NCBI GenBank assembly: GCA_029204225.1
Contig: CM055105.1
Span: forward strand, 14,704,221-14,768,220
Source: Diphasiastrum complanatum
Lineage: Eukaryota; Streptophyta; Lycopodiopsida; Lycopodiales; Lycopodiaceae
DNA length: 64,000 bases
Direction: 5' to 3'
Shown: one piece after another, positions 1-13,324 of the stretch
Layout of the letters: every line of letters starts with the position of its first letter
How positions within the stretch are numbered: position 1 is the stretch's first letter
The notes under the pieces: model-generated
Seen by the model: the letters and a program-made list of their open reading frames with translations, nothing else
The model's database searches: none
What the model was told of the DNA's origin: nothing
Made by a program: the position numbers and the translations under genes

Positions 1-1215
1 TCAAGCAAGGACACCGTCTCGTGATATGTCTAACGTTAATGAGGATGTAGTCATCTTGAACAAAGACACAACACTTACAGAAAGCAAAACATAGAAATAT
101 TATACAATGTATAGAAATTATTAAAATGTATTGATAGAGAAATAGGCTCCAATTTATTGCAATAATGAGTCAATAGAGTGACATTTAAAGATAACATATT
201 TCTCATTGTCAATATGTACGAGCCCAACTTGGGCTTCCTTTTATTAAAATAAAGACTCTATACATGAATTCTAAAATATTTGCATTTTGCAAATAATTGT
301 TCTTATTATTCTTTCACAATATCTATATTGATATCCAACCAGGGCTTTCTCTTATTGAAGTAACGTGTCTATAAATTGAATAAATATGATTGTCTTGTTT
401 TCTATTGCTCCTCCACAATAGTGATTGTTGTTGGTAGACCTTTGCAACATGTTAAAGTGAATCTAGTCATGCAGATCATTCTATTTCAAATGGAAATTTT
501 TTCAAGGCTTCAAAAAAAATAAGAATGAATTTGACACTAATCCATATCATCCCTAATAAAATCAAACAAGGAGAAGAGCACTCTACTACCAAGTTTGAAA
601 AACATGCCTCACATGAGTTAGTGAATCCAAATCCAATTTTTCTTGAAAAAAGAAAATAGCAATCCATCTGGGATGCGAATCCAAGTGCGTTCCAATTTTG
701 ATTTGATGTAGAACTTGTCTCCATCCCATCCTAAACCGCATCTTAGTCGGGCTCTAATACCAATGTAAAGACCACTAAGGAACACTACTAAGATGAGGAT
801 AGGAAAAAACACAACAAGAGAGACTCATGGAGCAAAATCACCCAGCCAATCCTAGATCCCTCCTGGATCTAGCTCCAAAGCCATGCCATGTGATAGCAAA
901 AGGAGAAGAGCTCAACTGATAACCTAGACCAAACTTGTTGATGGGATCATCTCTACCTCAGGACACCAACTTTATTTGTTTGTAAAGATTTATCAGACGA
1001 TATTTTATCAGACCTTATGGATCAAGGCTGGGACATTAAGACAAATGGAGGTATAGAATGTAGGATAAAAAGATCTTCAATGATTTTTCATTACCATATT
1101 GAGAAACAAATGCTTAGTCTAGCCTTCAGTTATTAGAGATTTAAGAAAATGAGTGAGACTTGGATACCACTAGATCAAGACTTTCAAATGGATGGTCATT
1201 TAGACCGAAAAGAAA
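1..1215 (-). mobile_element. Inverted copy of LTR-retrotransposon 5' region
   Basis: This block is the reverse complement of about 44,985-46,215, nearly collinear (position sums stay within a few bases of 46,215) and visibly very similar. Read on the minus strand it holds a piece of coding-like sequence, a 5'-truncated LTR (about 945 to 764), a primer-binding site (762-750) and then leader sequence. The first 92 bases on the plus strand correspond to the end of the coding fragment described at 46,126-46,460. The two copies are therefore inverted duplicates about 45 kb apart. No intact gene is present. Confidence 0.75.
750..762 (-). promoter_or_regulatory. Primer-binding site (tRNA-Met type)
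   Basis: The minus strand reads TGGTATTAGAGCC, one base from the TGGTATCAGAGCC complement of plant initiator tRNA-Met. It stands one base after an LTR end (..TTTACA), the expected place for priming minus-strand DNA synthesis. Confidence 0.8.
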
Positions 1216-1339
1216 TAAACATCAAATACAATGATAAATTTTTTTTCTGTGATTGAGGTGGAAGAGCATTGGAGCATCCATTATATCAAATCACCCAATT
1301 ATTTCAGATTCATTATCAATGGAAGTCTTGTAAGTAATC

Positions 1340-2340
1340 CATAACTGTTGCATATGAGAATGAGTAGATTCAAAATGATGTTGTATACAAATATAAAATC
1401 CGCTAACGATTTTTTTTTCTCATTGTAGCTACAAAAAATATGTGAGCTTATAACAAATTCATTAAGTTGAATTTATTTTGAATATCTATGGGATCATGAG
1501 TTGAACCTATTTGTTATTGTGGAATGAGAATGATACTTGGTTCACATTTGTACTATAAAGAGTCTTATTCCTAAGACTTGGAACTCCCAAATGATAGGCA
1601 TTTGTGAATAATAGTACCAATCAGATGGTTGTTTTATGTGAAGGTAAAACGTTGTACAAATTCTTGTTAAATCACAATTTTGTAAATGAATTATTGTGAT
1701 CCATTAGGAACAAATATGAGGTATTCCAGTACTTGGTGGAATAGATATGTGTATATATGGTATTGGAAATCCAGATGGAGTTATTTAGATCTCTAGATTA
1801 TTGGATAATGTGTTTAAAGACCTTCTTGAAGGAATTGAATTTCTTGTACCATTTCGGGTATAGATATTGGATATCTATTGGTATATACTTCAACTGTTTG
1901 GAATTTTCTTTTATGGGAGAATTCAATGGTTGGAAGTATTTCATGATAGGAGACAGATAAATCTATTAAGATATGGATAGTTGCTGATTTTCGGCATGTG
2001 GTGTTAGAAATGAAACTATTAACTCATTAGAGTAACTGTAGTACTCTGGATTGAGTTATAATGGTCTGAGACTTGATGGATCTCCTAGAGATTTTAGATG
2101 ACTGAATTGTGGTATTTTAGAATATTTGGATATTCTAATAATAATTGTAACAAGAAGTATTATTTTCTACAAGAAATTGTGGATAAGCTTTAGACTATAA
2201 TTAAAATAAAAAAATTTCAGCTTTTGGAGTACTTATACAGATGGAAAAGATCAGACTAAGAATAATGATTCATGGGTAAAACTTGTAAGCTTAAAAAATA
2301 ATTTCATGTTTTCTTTTTTCTGTTTTGAGAACAGAACTTG
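1340..2340 (+). mobile_element. Internal 3' part of an LTR retrotransposon, degenerate
   Basis: This AT-rich stretch leads into the polypurine tract and LTR at 2,341-2,850, so by position it is the 3' internal region of the element. About 1,450-1,660 recurs as the reverse complement at 51,720-51,945, and 1,240-1,450 resembles the reverse complement of 49,960-50,200, which shows it is repetitive. The longest open stretch (1,757-1,960) has no recognisable domain. I cannot name a protein here. Confidence 0.5.
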
Positions 2341-2356
2341 TTTAAGGGAGGAAGAA
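2341..2356 (+). promoter_or_regulatory. Polypurine tract
   Basis: TTTAAGGGAGGAAGAA, almost all purine, directly abuts the LTR start TGTTAC. This is where plus-strand primers form in LTR retrotransposons. Confidence 0.7.
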
Positions 2357-2850
2357 TGTTACGACCATATTCAGCAAAGGACATGGAATAGTCCTAATAT
2401 GGTACACCGGCCCTCCAATGTTTGAGATTATTGGTCACGCCTAGATTTTATTCCACATCGAGGCCTGCTGGTGACTAATGACCTTAAGAGGACCTAGACA
2501 CTCTAATTGAGACATATGGAGTAGTGCATGTACATGTGACAAATATAGGTAGAAGAAATGCATGAAGAGTTGTGATCTATTTATAGTTGACTTGCATGAG
2601 GATTGCATGGGCTCATGCACAAGATCCTACTCTCTATATATTGAGGTAGAGATTATCTCGTTGACGACTATGGTCTAGGTTACCAGTTGAGCTCTTCTCC
2701 CCTTGCTATCACATGGCATGGCATGGGGGCTAGATCCAAGAGGGAACTCTAGGAGGGATCTAGGATTGTTTGGGTGGTTTTGCTCCATAGTTTCTTTTGT
2801 TGTGTTTTTTCCTATCCTCATCTTAGGGGTATTCCCTAGTGGTCTTTACA
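2357..2850 (+). mobile_element. 3' LTR, about 494 bp
   Basis: The LTR starts TGTTAC right after the polypurine tract and ends ..GGTCTTTACA. The same end followed by a primer-binding site is seen at 45,457 and 51,106, which fixes the boundary. It contains promoter-like TATA motifs (CTATTTATAG and CTCTATATATTG). No primer-binding site follows at 2,851, so this is a 3' or solo LTR. The matching full 5' LTR is not in the window. Confidence 0.75.
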
Positions 2851-3144
2851 TTTAGATTCATAAAATAAGATATCATTATCTGAGAGATCTTTTGGACTTC
2901 TCCCTCTGTATTGCAACTTTCCAACATCAGAGTGAATCACGTCCAATATCCTTGCAAGTGATTGTGCTTGCTCCCATTCACTTATGTTTGATGGATATAA
3001 AAACTGAAGAAGAAATATTTTTTATAATTGATGGTATTCTATGAAGATTTTAAATAAAAAAAGTCCTATAATAGCAACAAAGTGCAAACATTTTGTTATA
3101 CTTACAATTAGATTTTTGATGATTATGATTGACATCTTGTACTT

Positions 3145-3414
3145 TTATTTATGAATGCATGTAAACATGTTGTACCAATACATCTGATATTGAATGTCCT
3201 CCAAGAACTCCAAAATCCTTGCTTTCCAATAATTTTTGTATGTCATGTTTGCTCTTTTTTTCAATAGAAAATTGCCCTTTGATGATGGATGCAGCAACAC
3301 CCATGAATTATTTGTATACCTTGTCAAAATCCACTTATCAACTTCATTTTTCTCATTATGAAGTATCACAGAGTCAATTGTAGATCTTGGCCTCCTTGCC
3401 ATTGTTATTGCCAA
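3145..3414 (-). CDS. Unrecognised 89-residue open frame
   Basis: An open frame with mixed composition (basic start MAITMARRPRS, then acidic and aromatic residues) and no stop for 89 codons in AT-rich DNA. I recognise no domain, and its Met start has no supporting context. It could be an exon of a degenerate transposon gene or chance. The flanking 2,860-3,144 and 3,420-3,940 hold nothing I can identify. Confidence 0.2.
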   Translation of the reverse strand: MAITMARRPRSTIDSVILHNEKNEVDKWILTRYTNNSWVLLHPSSKGNFLLKKRANMTYKNYWKARILEFLEDIQYQMYWYNMFTCIHK

Positions 3415-4049
3415 AGCTTGGGTGCCAAAATCTCTTATGAATAATATTCAATTTATTTTTTCATCACATTTATTCCCACAAGAAAATTATAGTAGCAACT
3501 TTATGTTACTACGCATACTACCATTCCGTAACTATAACTACTCTAGTTAAAAAATTTCTTCAGTCCTAACCAACATAGTTAGACAAATTTAACCTGAGGT
3601 ATTGATGTCGGGTAGATTAGCACGTACTAGGCAAGAAAAGCCAACAAATGGAAGACATCCATGCTGCCCAATGACAATTTCAAAGTTTGCTATAATATAT
3701 ATTAATTTTTCAATTTATTTGAGCTATGTTACGTAGATTTGAAATGTGTGCATTTTGACTAAATCTAGAGAAAAAAAATTAAAGTATCTTTACAAAGGGT
3801 CATTTTTTATTTTGGAATTCCTCTAATGTTAGAAGACCAGCAAGCCTAGAGCATTAAAGCAACTGATAAGATGGCTAAAAAATTTCCTAGCAGGGAAAAT
3901 GTATGGTGTGCGATCTATATTGGAAATCACACCATAAATGAGTGGCCATGAAAAGACATATGATGAATACTTATTGTCATATATGCAATTCTTCTGGATA
4001 TGAGACAACTTTTTGTTCGTTTAATCTTCAGGTTATTAACAAAAATATG

Positions 4050-4812
4050 CTAAATTCCAATATAGAAATAATCCAAAGGCACCTGATGGAAAGGCTAATG
4101 GTCTTGGATTCCGGAATGATTAGCTTTGCTAGCTCCTCTAGTACAACATGCTCCTCCAACATATATAATGGAACCCAATTAATCTTCGGTTGGTAATGAC
4201 CAATAAAGTTATAATACTAATCAAGATGTTCGTTCTTCAGAACAATACGCTATCTATGTTGTTGCACAACAACAACAATCTAGACAGTGGGATAGAACAC
4301 CACTTGGATTCTTCAGATGTGGAAAAAATCACAGAATTGTTGAATGTCCGAATAAAGACCAGTTTAATCCATTTTGTTGGGAGTGTGGATATGGCCACTA
4401 CTATAAGGACTGCCCTGCAAGACCAAACCCACTACCGGTACTACTCATGTAAATATGATTACAATCAAGCAAAGACCAACAGTACAACCTTTTGAACCAA
4501 GTGCACAAGGTATGGTTGTCACACGAGCTTAGAAACAGAAATGAGTTGTTGTTGATCCCACACTTGCAGAAGCTGTACCAATTACTGCTCTACCTACCTC
4601 ATCAAGGGTGTATCTGGATCTCAAATCTGAGAAGAAGAATTACGACAACATGAGATAGTGGATCAAAGACTTACAAGAAGAGGAGGCATTGAAAGCCACT
4701 AAAGTTGCAGCAAAGATTCATTCTATACCTGATACGCTATCTAATTCTTTGCAAATAACACATCAAGGAACTGATGTTAACACTTATTTGCATCAATGTG
4801 AAGAACTCTAAT
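4050..4812 (+). pseudogene. Retrotransposon gag relic with two zinc knuckles
   Basis: From 4,306 one frame encodes two nucleocapsid-type knuckles: an imperfect CGKNH..VEC and then CWECGYGHYYKDC (C-x2-C-x3-H-x4-C), preceded by a Gln-rich QQQQ stretch. CCHC knuckles of this kind bind RNA in the Gag protein of LTR retrotransposons. A further CHIC motif lies upstream near 3,970. After a stop at about 4,450, another frame runs to about 4,812 with Lys/Glu-rich residues. Frame changes and stops make it non-functional. Whether it is gypsy or copia cannot be told without pol. Confidence 0.55.
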
Positions 4813-5229
4813 GTTACATCACAGTTGCATCTATATAAGCTGTTATATCATAGTTGCATCAATATAAGATGTCGATAGAGAAGAAGATGGAGGGAAAGAG
4901 GGTGATAGTGAAGGGAAAGTAGAGAGGATAGCGGAGGGGTTGTAGTAGGAACATTAGCTAAAGATTTTTGGTGATGCATAGCTTCTTTCCAGAAATCTGA
5001 GTCAGTTTGACACTGTTTCTTCAACTTTGGTTGGCTCTTGGATAGAATACTGGGCAAACTCATCAGTGTATCGAAAAGGCTGAGCTCAAATTTTTGTAGA
5101 TCTTTTAGTTTCGGCTTCTGGTTGCGAAGCTCGACTTTGTGTTGGCTGCATCAGCTGCTCCTGAGATGCAACTTCTGTATTGTCTTATGAGTCTGACTCA
5201 CAATAACACCCGCTGCGATTTGCGACATG

Positions 5230-5690
5230 AATCATGAGTTTAATTTTTTTCTAATTCATCGTGGATGTCGAAAAAACACGTCGCTATAAGGTCGTCGAAA
5301 TTAGACACGTCTAAAACGCGTCGTAGTCCGACACATACATAAGTTGCCGGAATCCGGGTCGATGAAAATGAATCCGACGTGGGACGTCCACCGTGTACGT
5401 CGCAATCCGACATCCAAAGACGTCGCTTGCGATGCGATGTGGATGTCGGAATGCGACGTTAAAAAAAATTGTCGGGTTCCAACGTTTGTAGATCCATAAT
5501 GATCCCCAAGATTGTCCAACGGATGTCCCCCGATGCCCATCCGATGTCCATCCAACGCCTACTTGAATGTCGAATTCCAAACTCCCAAATACGGGTCGGA
5601 ATCTGACGTCTGTTAACAGAATGATAAAAAAAAAAGTCCGACGTCTATCTGACGTGTGTCCGATGCATTTGGATGTTGGATTCCGACGTC
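5230..5690. repeat. Left subterminal palindromic array
   Basis: Dense copies of GTCGGAATCTGACGTC-like palindromes and half-sites in both orientations (for example near 5,340, 5,447, 5,600 and 5,675). They make the stretch locally CpG-rich in AT-rich surroundings. Open frames across it on the minus strand are by-products of the repeat. Confidence 0.6.
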
Positions 5691-6269
5691 CTCGATTAGG
5701 TAAATAAAAATAAAAAAATGTGTAAAAAATAACGCGCACATTTTTATTGGGCTGTTCTTGGAGAAGCGATGTTCATGAATTGTTTTGAAACAATATTTTT
5801 GAGTTCCATTCAACATTTGGATCAAACAACAAGCTAAGCATGAGGTACTTTTCATTCTATATTTTATTGCATTACTTCATATGCATTATGAATGACAATA
5901 CTTTATTGCATTGCTTTATGCACATCATAAATTTCATTTAAATTTCTATATATGATGATGATTCTTGTTTTGAAATCCGACATTGCACATGGTTTTGAAT
6001 TCTTAGTTGGTTATTACGTCAATCCACATCTCAAAATTTGACATTGCAATTTTTGAAAAAAAGAACATTGCACATATAAAAGCAATGGCAATATAGCACG
6101 ATTATTTGCAATAATAATATATTCATAATATCAACCAATGTATTACAAAATTGGTGCTTTAATTTTGCATGAGTCTTTCTAAATCTAACATCAACTAAAA
6201 CTTATAAACCTAATCTACTCGTCGTCGTCGTGACATCCAGTCTACATGAACACAAGCAAACAAACTACA

Positions 6270-7024
6270 TTAATAGTTAATGCTCGATCGTATTAAATTA
6301 AATAAAATTGATGTCGGAATACAAACAACATTAGTATGAATACAAAAACTAGTACTTACATTTAGAGGATGACCCTCGCTCTTTAGTTTGTCGACTAATG
6401 CCTCGTATGATTCCCTGAAGACAAATTTGTACTCCTCCTTAGTTGGCAAACGTCCATAGTCCGCCAACTATCCATGCAATTTAAGTTGAAATTAATTTAC
6501 GCCTACGTTGGAGCAGCTAGTCATAATGCATATTAAAAAATAAAAGCATATGAAATCAAAAATAAACTATAAGAGTAGTGTAGGTTTACTTACCATGCTT
6601 GCTTGCAATCTCACCTTTCTGTTCGAGCCAACCTAGGATTGCCTATCCCATGCATCCTAGCGGCCGCGACATCTTTCTAAATCTTGTATTTATCTGGTGT
6701 TTGTTCATCCACTTTTACACGGTTCCAATCACTTCTTGAGCACCATGAGGGCTTGGATTGCCCGTCCCTATAAGCTCGTCGTGCCATATCACGACGATGT
6801 CTAATCCATAAGCTCATATGCTTATGAATTTGCTTCTCCTCGAATTCCTCTTCTTGTTGGAATTCGTCACGAAGGGTAGCAATTACCTGTCGTTTATTGG
6901 CCATAGGTTGTTCGAACAATTTATTAAACAATTTGTCACCAAAATGGTGTTGGCATAAAGAATAGAGCCGGTCCAAAACCACCCTCCCTTTTCTGTTGAC
7001 AATTATGTTACCTTCATGATCCAC
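6270..7024 (-). pseudogene. CACTA-associated Transposase_24-like protein fragment
   Basis: Minus-strand frames at 6,677-7,024 and 6,270-6,467 read as successive pieces. The first has a charged helical segment and then a W-x-R-x-R..DW segment. After an in-frame stop, sequence from about 6,679 continues with KDVAAARMHGIGNPRLARTE. The second has DYGRLPTKEEYKFVFRESYE. This layout resembles the plant Ptta/En/Spm protein family (Pfam Transposase_24), accessory proteins of CACTA elements; that is recalled, not searched. Stops and a probable intron break it. It lies inside the proposed 5.2-11.4 kb element, which supports the call. Confidence 0.4.
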
Positions 7025-7328
7025 GTCCTAATAAGGATTTGTGATTGACTCTTCGGTGGGGGCGGGAGCCTCAGCTGCTTGTGAGGGACCACCCTCATGA
7101 AGTTGATTATGAGACTAATGGCATATTTTTTTTTTTTTAAGTTAAATGGTATAAGGTCATCTATTGTGATTTGAGACTATAAAAAATCATGTAATTGTGA
7201 ATTAATAATATCTAATAAGTAATAAAAAAAATTAATGCAAAAACTCGTAGAATAAAAAATTTGTAAACTCATAGAATAGAGAATTTGTATATACTAGCCA
7301 ATGTATAGTCCTATTGTACTGTTTTAGA

Positions 7329-7465
<137 letters not shown>

Positions 7466-7562
7466 CGTGTGCGCTCTTTTGAAAAATATATTATTGTAGT
7501 TACTCTATTTATCATAGAATAAAATTGATGTGGTTCTTTTATATTTTCAGAACGATCATTTT

Positions 7563-7790
7563 TATGGACAGCGCCTACAAGAACGTGTTCAAGTTTTTAT
7601 GCTTTCATAAAGAGGTGGTTGCATTCGGTCATGTCATTAGCATTGAGCCTAGTCAAAAATGATTTTCCCGAGCAATTGGAATGAATAAAAGCGTGATCAT
7701 TGTCTCCAAGGTATTAAAGATGGATTGTCCCCTGTCATACCCTCACGGAGACCTTGAGCATCAACGCCACGATTAGAAATGATAACTCAA
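7563..7790 (+). pseudogene. Transposon accessory domain, DUF8039-like
   Basis: Translation gives a degenerate copy of the domain also encoded at 19,188-19,442 (minus). Both share KEVVAFG, KS..I.SKV.K.DCPL.YPH and similar spacing. The pattern of a VA-x-G-x-V strand followed by a V-x-V strand recalls DUF8039, found in plant CACTA-derived proteins (recalled, unverified). An in-frame stop follows the EPSQK segment. It sits in the proposed CACTA element, pointing away from the minus-strand gene at 6,270-7,024. Confidence 0.4.
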
Positions 7791-7969
7791 AGTTTTTTCA
7801 AATCGAATCAACAAAATGTATATCAATGGACTCTTATGACACTTTAGTATTGCCATGACATTGCGAACAAGTGAGACTCTAAAATTTCAATGTCATTAAT
7901 ATTCGCAATCCAATTATTTATGCATCAATCTTATAAGACTAACTTAATTTTTTTTTAATTCTTTGGCAG

Positions 7970-8390
7970 ATTATATTCCATCCAGATCGAATAGACCCAA
8001 GATGGTGGTATGTGATCCAACTTAATGCAAGAAAATGACGTGTGTTTGAAGGAAAAGATATTCTTGAATTGGATACAAACCACCACCCAATTTTAACGAC
8101 GTTTTGGAAGAACCTAAACCACTCATCCAGAATCCAAATGATGTCGAAATAATGGGAGAAGAAGGTACAAATGGAAATGATTAGATTCCTTGATTGTACA
8201 AGACCAAATTGGGGGTAATTTGAGGCCCCCATGTTTGGATGAGATAGAATTAGAAGAAGAGGAGATTGAATATGAGAGTAGCTCACATCATCAAAGAGAC
8301 ACGATTAAAAATTTACGATTATATCTAGACCTAGATTCAGATGAGTGTAAGACCTGTGTGATGATGAGAATGATGTAAATGATGAGAATG
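7970..8390 (+). pseudogene. CACTA TNP2 C-terminal-like fragment (DUF4216-like)
   Basis: After a T-rich stretch ending in an acceptor-like TTTGGCAG (about 7,970), one frame gives HPDRIDPRWWYVIQLNARK, a stop, then more residues. The D-x-RWW-x-V..AR core resembles the D-x-K/R-W-x-V-V..pR signature of DUF4216 at the C-terminus of En/Spm TNP2 proteins. A later frame (8,190-8,378) is rich in Glu, as such tails often are. Several stops interrupt it. The identification rests on one short motif and on context. Confidence 0.3.
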
Positions 8391-8419
8391 ATCTATGATT
8401 ATCAATACTTAAATTCACT

Positions 8420-8940
8420 TGCACTCATTTTTTTTTATATTCTTCCCAATATTTTTTATGTATACTTTTATAGATAGAGTTGAATGTGATAATTATAATA
8501 CCCGAACCTTGCAGTTATGTCCTATTTTAAAATGTCACCACATATTCCCTCCCTGCGGCGTGTAGATTTTTCCATGCAAGTTGGAAATATTAGAACCTCG
8601 CCTTTAATGGGAAAAAAGTAAGGGCTACACACCTTCCTAGGATTGGGAATTTTACTAATCTACATTTCACCTTTGCATATTAACTAATTGCTAGTGTATG
8701 TGGTAAAATACGATATTGCATTGAACAAAATGAAAATAATGAATTACATTTAATTTCTTACAATGTTAGATAACGTATTCCAATAATAATAAAAATTGAA
8801 ACAACACAAACTCACCGGTAAACTCACTCGAAGCTTAAGTGCAAACGTGCAATTGCTCGCTCTTTAAACGCTTGCTCTCTTTTTTTTAAATATTTTTGTC
8901 ACATGCACAAGCAATTAAAAAATAACACTTTATTACACAA
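8420..8940. other. AT-rich spacer with no gene seen
   Basis: I find no domain, RNA gene or repeat family in this stretch apart from short T runs. It leads into the microsatellite region. Confidence 0.5.
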
Positions 8941-8949
8941 TTGAACCAT

Positions 8950-10849
<1,900 letters not shown>

Positions 10850-10850
<1 letters not shown>

Positions 10851-10915
10851 AAGCCCTCAAGCACTGATCTTAAAGCCTTCAATCGCCCTCAATCGCTCCA
10901 AAGACGTTCCAACCT
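10850..10915. repeat. Short tandem repeat AAGCACTGATCTT
   Basis: About three to four imperfect copies of a 13-20 bp unit sit directly beside the right subterminal array. Confidence 0.6.
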
Positions 10916-10964
10916 GTAAAAAACAGAGTGAGAGAGAAGGCGCTCGATCGCGGGAATTTGAGAA

Positions 10965-11350
10965 ACAAAACAGATGTCGAAATCTGGCGACTTCAGAACA
11001 CGTCGGATTCTGACGTCTGTGCCCATCAAGCCCAGACGTCAGCTCCCAGATGTCATGAACAAGCTTTTCGAGTGTTGACGTGGACATCGAATTCTCACGT
11101 CCGTCGGATTCCGATGTCCACATCGGATTTCATGTATTTTTTTTTTGAAAAAACATGCCAGGTCATATCCATGTTTGAATGTCAGAATCCGACATGTCGG
11201 ATTCCAACGGACCTTTCAAAAATTGGTTGTCGCCCATATTTTCCGATCACCGGACTCTGATTTTCGGATTTTTCACTTGGACGTAGTATTTTGACATGTC
11301 GGATTGCAACGGATTATGAAATTTTCAAAAATATGTCGGACACCCACGTT
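10965..11350. repeat. Right subterminal palindromic array
   Basis: Copies of GTCGGATTCCGATGTC-like palindromes (near 11,000, 11,102, 11,190 and 11,300) match those at 5,230-5,690. The overlapping open frames are by-products. Confidence 0.6.
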
Positions 11351-11399
11351 GGAATCTGCGCAATATGTTATTGTGACTGTATAAATTGACTGCTTGAAA

Positions 11400-12080
11400 A
11401 AATTGAAATTATATTTCTATTTGCATCAGCTGTCGGGACATAATTTATAGACTGCATTTGGTCCTTGCCCTTCAAATCAATAAATTGACCTTCAATAAAA
11501 ATCACGTTCTTGTTAGTGAAAATTTTACAGGTTTCTATATTGTACAGTCTCTACATTCCATAAAAAATACAATAGCCAACAAAAAAAGCTTTGAAAGAAT
11601 GCTCATCAAGTTTTCTTTTGTTGTCCTTTCGAACATTGTAGGGTATGTAGTTTAGTCGGTGAGCAGCCCTTCCGACTGTCAAAGAGGGTTAGAACACTAG
11701 ATAGGTACCTAACTATGCCAAGTTGCTAGATTTAGATGCATTCTATTATTTTCCCTAGCTCTACTCTACTTTAACACTACTTCCACTAACTCTAATCCCC
11801 TTAACACTGCTTCCACTACCTCTAACCACATGTATTCATCTCGATAGAGGGTGAATAGAGAAGGAGAGAGAGAGGTAGAGGTAGAGAAGAGGGTAGAGAT
11901 GGAGGTTAGCTCAAATGCTCAATGTCATGTGTATGGAGAAACTTTAATTAGCATAAAGCAAAAACAATGGAAACTAAAACAACAAACAAATCATAACAAG
12001 AGCATAAGCAAAATTGATTGGCAAATGAGGATGCTTGAGCTCACAAAATAGTAGACTCTCCTCCTCTCTATTAAGCATGA
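11400..12080. other. Spacer with no gene recognised
   Basis: An open stretch at 11,458-11,655 has no domain I know. A purine-rich GAGAGAGGTAGAGG tract lies at about 11,860-11,905. Nothing else is supported. Confidence 0.4.
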
Positions 12081-12084
12081 AACT

Positions 12085-12400
12085 GGGTTCCCAATTAAAA
12101 TAACTATACATTTAAGCTACTTGGCACAGTACTCAATTTACTGGCCACTTTTTATTAACATTGAAGCTGGCACACCACAAGTCGGAGGCTCAGCTCTTTG
12201 TACTGAAAAATTACATAACTTGAAAATATATCTTTGTCTGGGAAAAGCGTAGATTTGATATCGCTTTCGTAAAACCCGAGAACCTTATTAACTGGTGACA
12301 GAGGCCTTTCTTTGAAATGTTCGCCCCTGTCGCTTCTGACTTTCGACTTTGGAACTCCTTTGAGCTCCTGTTTTGTCCACATAGCCACACAACTCAAGTA
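12085..12400 (-). repeat. Copy of the 59-60 kb inverted-repeat family
   Basis: On the minus strand this matches 60,110-60,420 closely, including the segment that reads GVPKSKVRSDRGEHF in translation. It also matches the left arm at 59,255-59,410. It is fused to the copia reverse transcriptase relic next door, so the open frame across the junction is chimeric. Confidence 0.75.
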
Positions 12401-13322
12401 AACTATCATGCTTTCTGTAAATCAAGCCATACTCTGAAGTGCCTTTCACATAACACAAAATGCGTTTAGCTGCTTTCCAATGCATTTCCGTAGGTGCTGC
12501 CATAAACTGACTTACAATGCCAACAACATAGCATATATATGGTCTAGTTGTGGTAAGGTAGATCAAGCTCCCTACTAACTTTCTATATAGCGTGGCATCA
12601 AATGACTGTGATTCATCAAGCTTAGAAAGCTTTTTACCTAGTTCAATAGGAGTGTTTACTGGTTTGCAATCCTGCAACCTAAACCTGTGCAGCAACTCTT
12701 TGACATACTTCACCTGTGTTAAACCCACTTCATGTCCTTTTTGCCACACTTCTACTCCAAGGCAGTAATGCATCAGGCTGAGATCCGTCATCTCAAATTG
12801 TTCCATGAGGTCTTTCTTGATCATGTCTATCATCTCTTGATTATTTCCCGTAATAATCAAGTCATTAACATAAAGAGCAATCAAAGCAACCATACCATCA
12901 AAGCATAAGGCATATAGATTTGGATCAGAATGTGTTCTCACCATCCCCTTTGAACGAAAGTAGGCATCAATCCTGCTATACCACGCGCGTGGTGCTTGTT
13001 TAAGACCATAAAGCGCTTTCTTCAAGCAACATACTTTATTTTCCTGTCCTTTCGTTACAAAGCCTTCAGGTTGATCCATGAACACTTCTTCTTCTAACTC
13101 ACCATTCAGAAAAGCATATTTCACATCCATCTGATGCAAAGGCCAACCAAAATGTGAAGCTAAAGCAATAAGTAGACGTAGAGTATTCCACTTACACACC
13201 GGCGCAAAGGGCTCCTCATAGTCAATGCCTTTATTTTGTGCGTACCCTTTGATTACCAATCTTGCTTTGTGCTTTGCTATGCTTCCATCTGCGGCTTCTT
13301 CCCGGCTCCTTCCATAATACAC
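12375..13322 (-). pseudogene. Ty1/copia reverse transcriptase, truncated
   Basis: The open frame (13,322 to 12,288) encodes most of a copia reverse transcriptase. It has KARLVIKGYAQ near residue 18, the first catalytic block MDVKYAFLNG at 65-74, ALYGLKQAPRAWY near 103-115 and the second catalytic block YVND at 151-154. The usual YVDD has lost one catalytic Asp. The RNase H domain starts (CGYVD) but switches into the repeat at 12,085-12,400. The N-terminal side (integrase) is absent, cut at 13,322 by the next repeat. This enzyme would copy retrotransposon RNA into DNA; with N for D and both ends missing it cannot function. Confidence 0.9.
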
Positions 13323-13324
13323 AT

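Noticed and set aside
5301-5855. Overlapping minus-strand open frames of 80-142 codons
   Set aside because: They run through the palindromic subterminal array in two frames at once and show no domain.
7939-8286. 115-codon minus-strand frame
   Set aside because: It lies opposite the RWWYVIQL fragment on the plus strand, which has the better domain match.
12155-12409. Separate 84-codon gene (also at 60,151-60,345)
   Set aside because: Both frames lie wholly in the shared repeat and have no domain; the first overlaps the copia relic's chimeric end.
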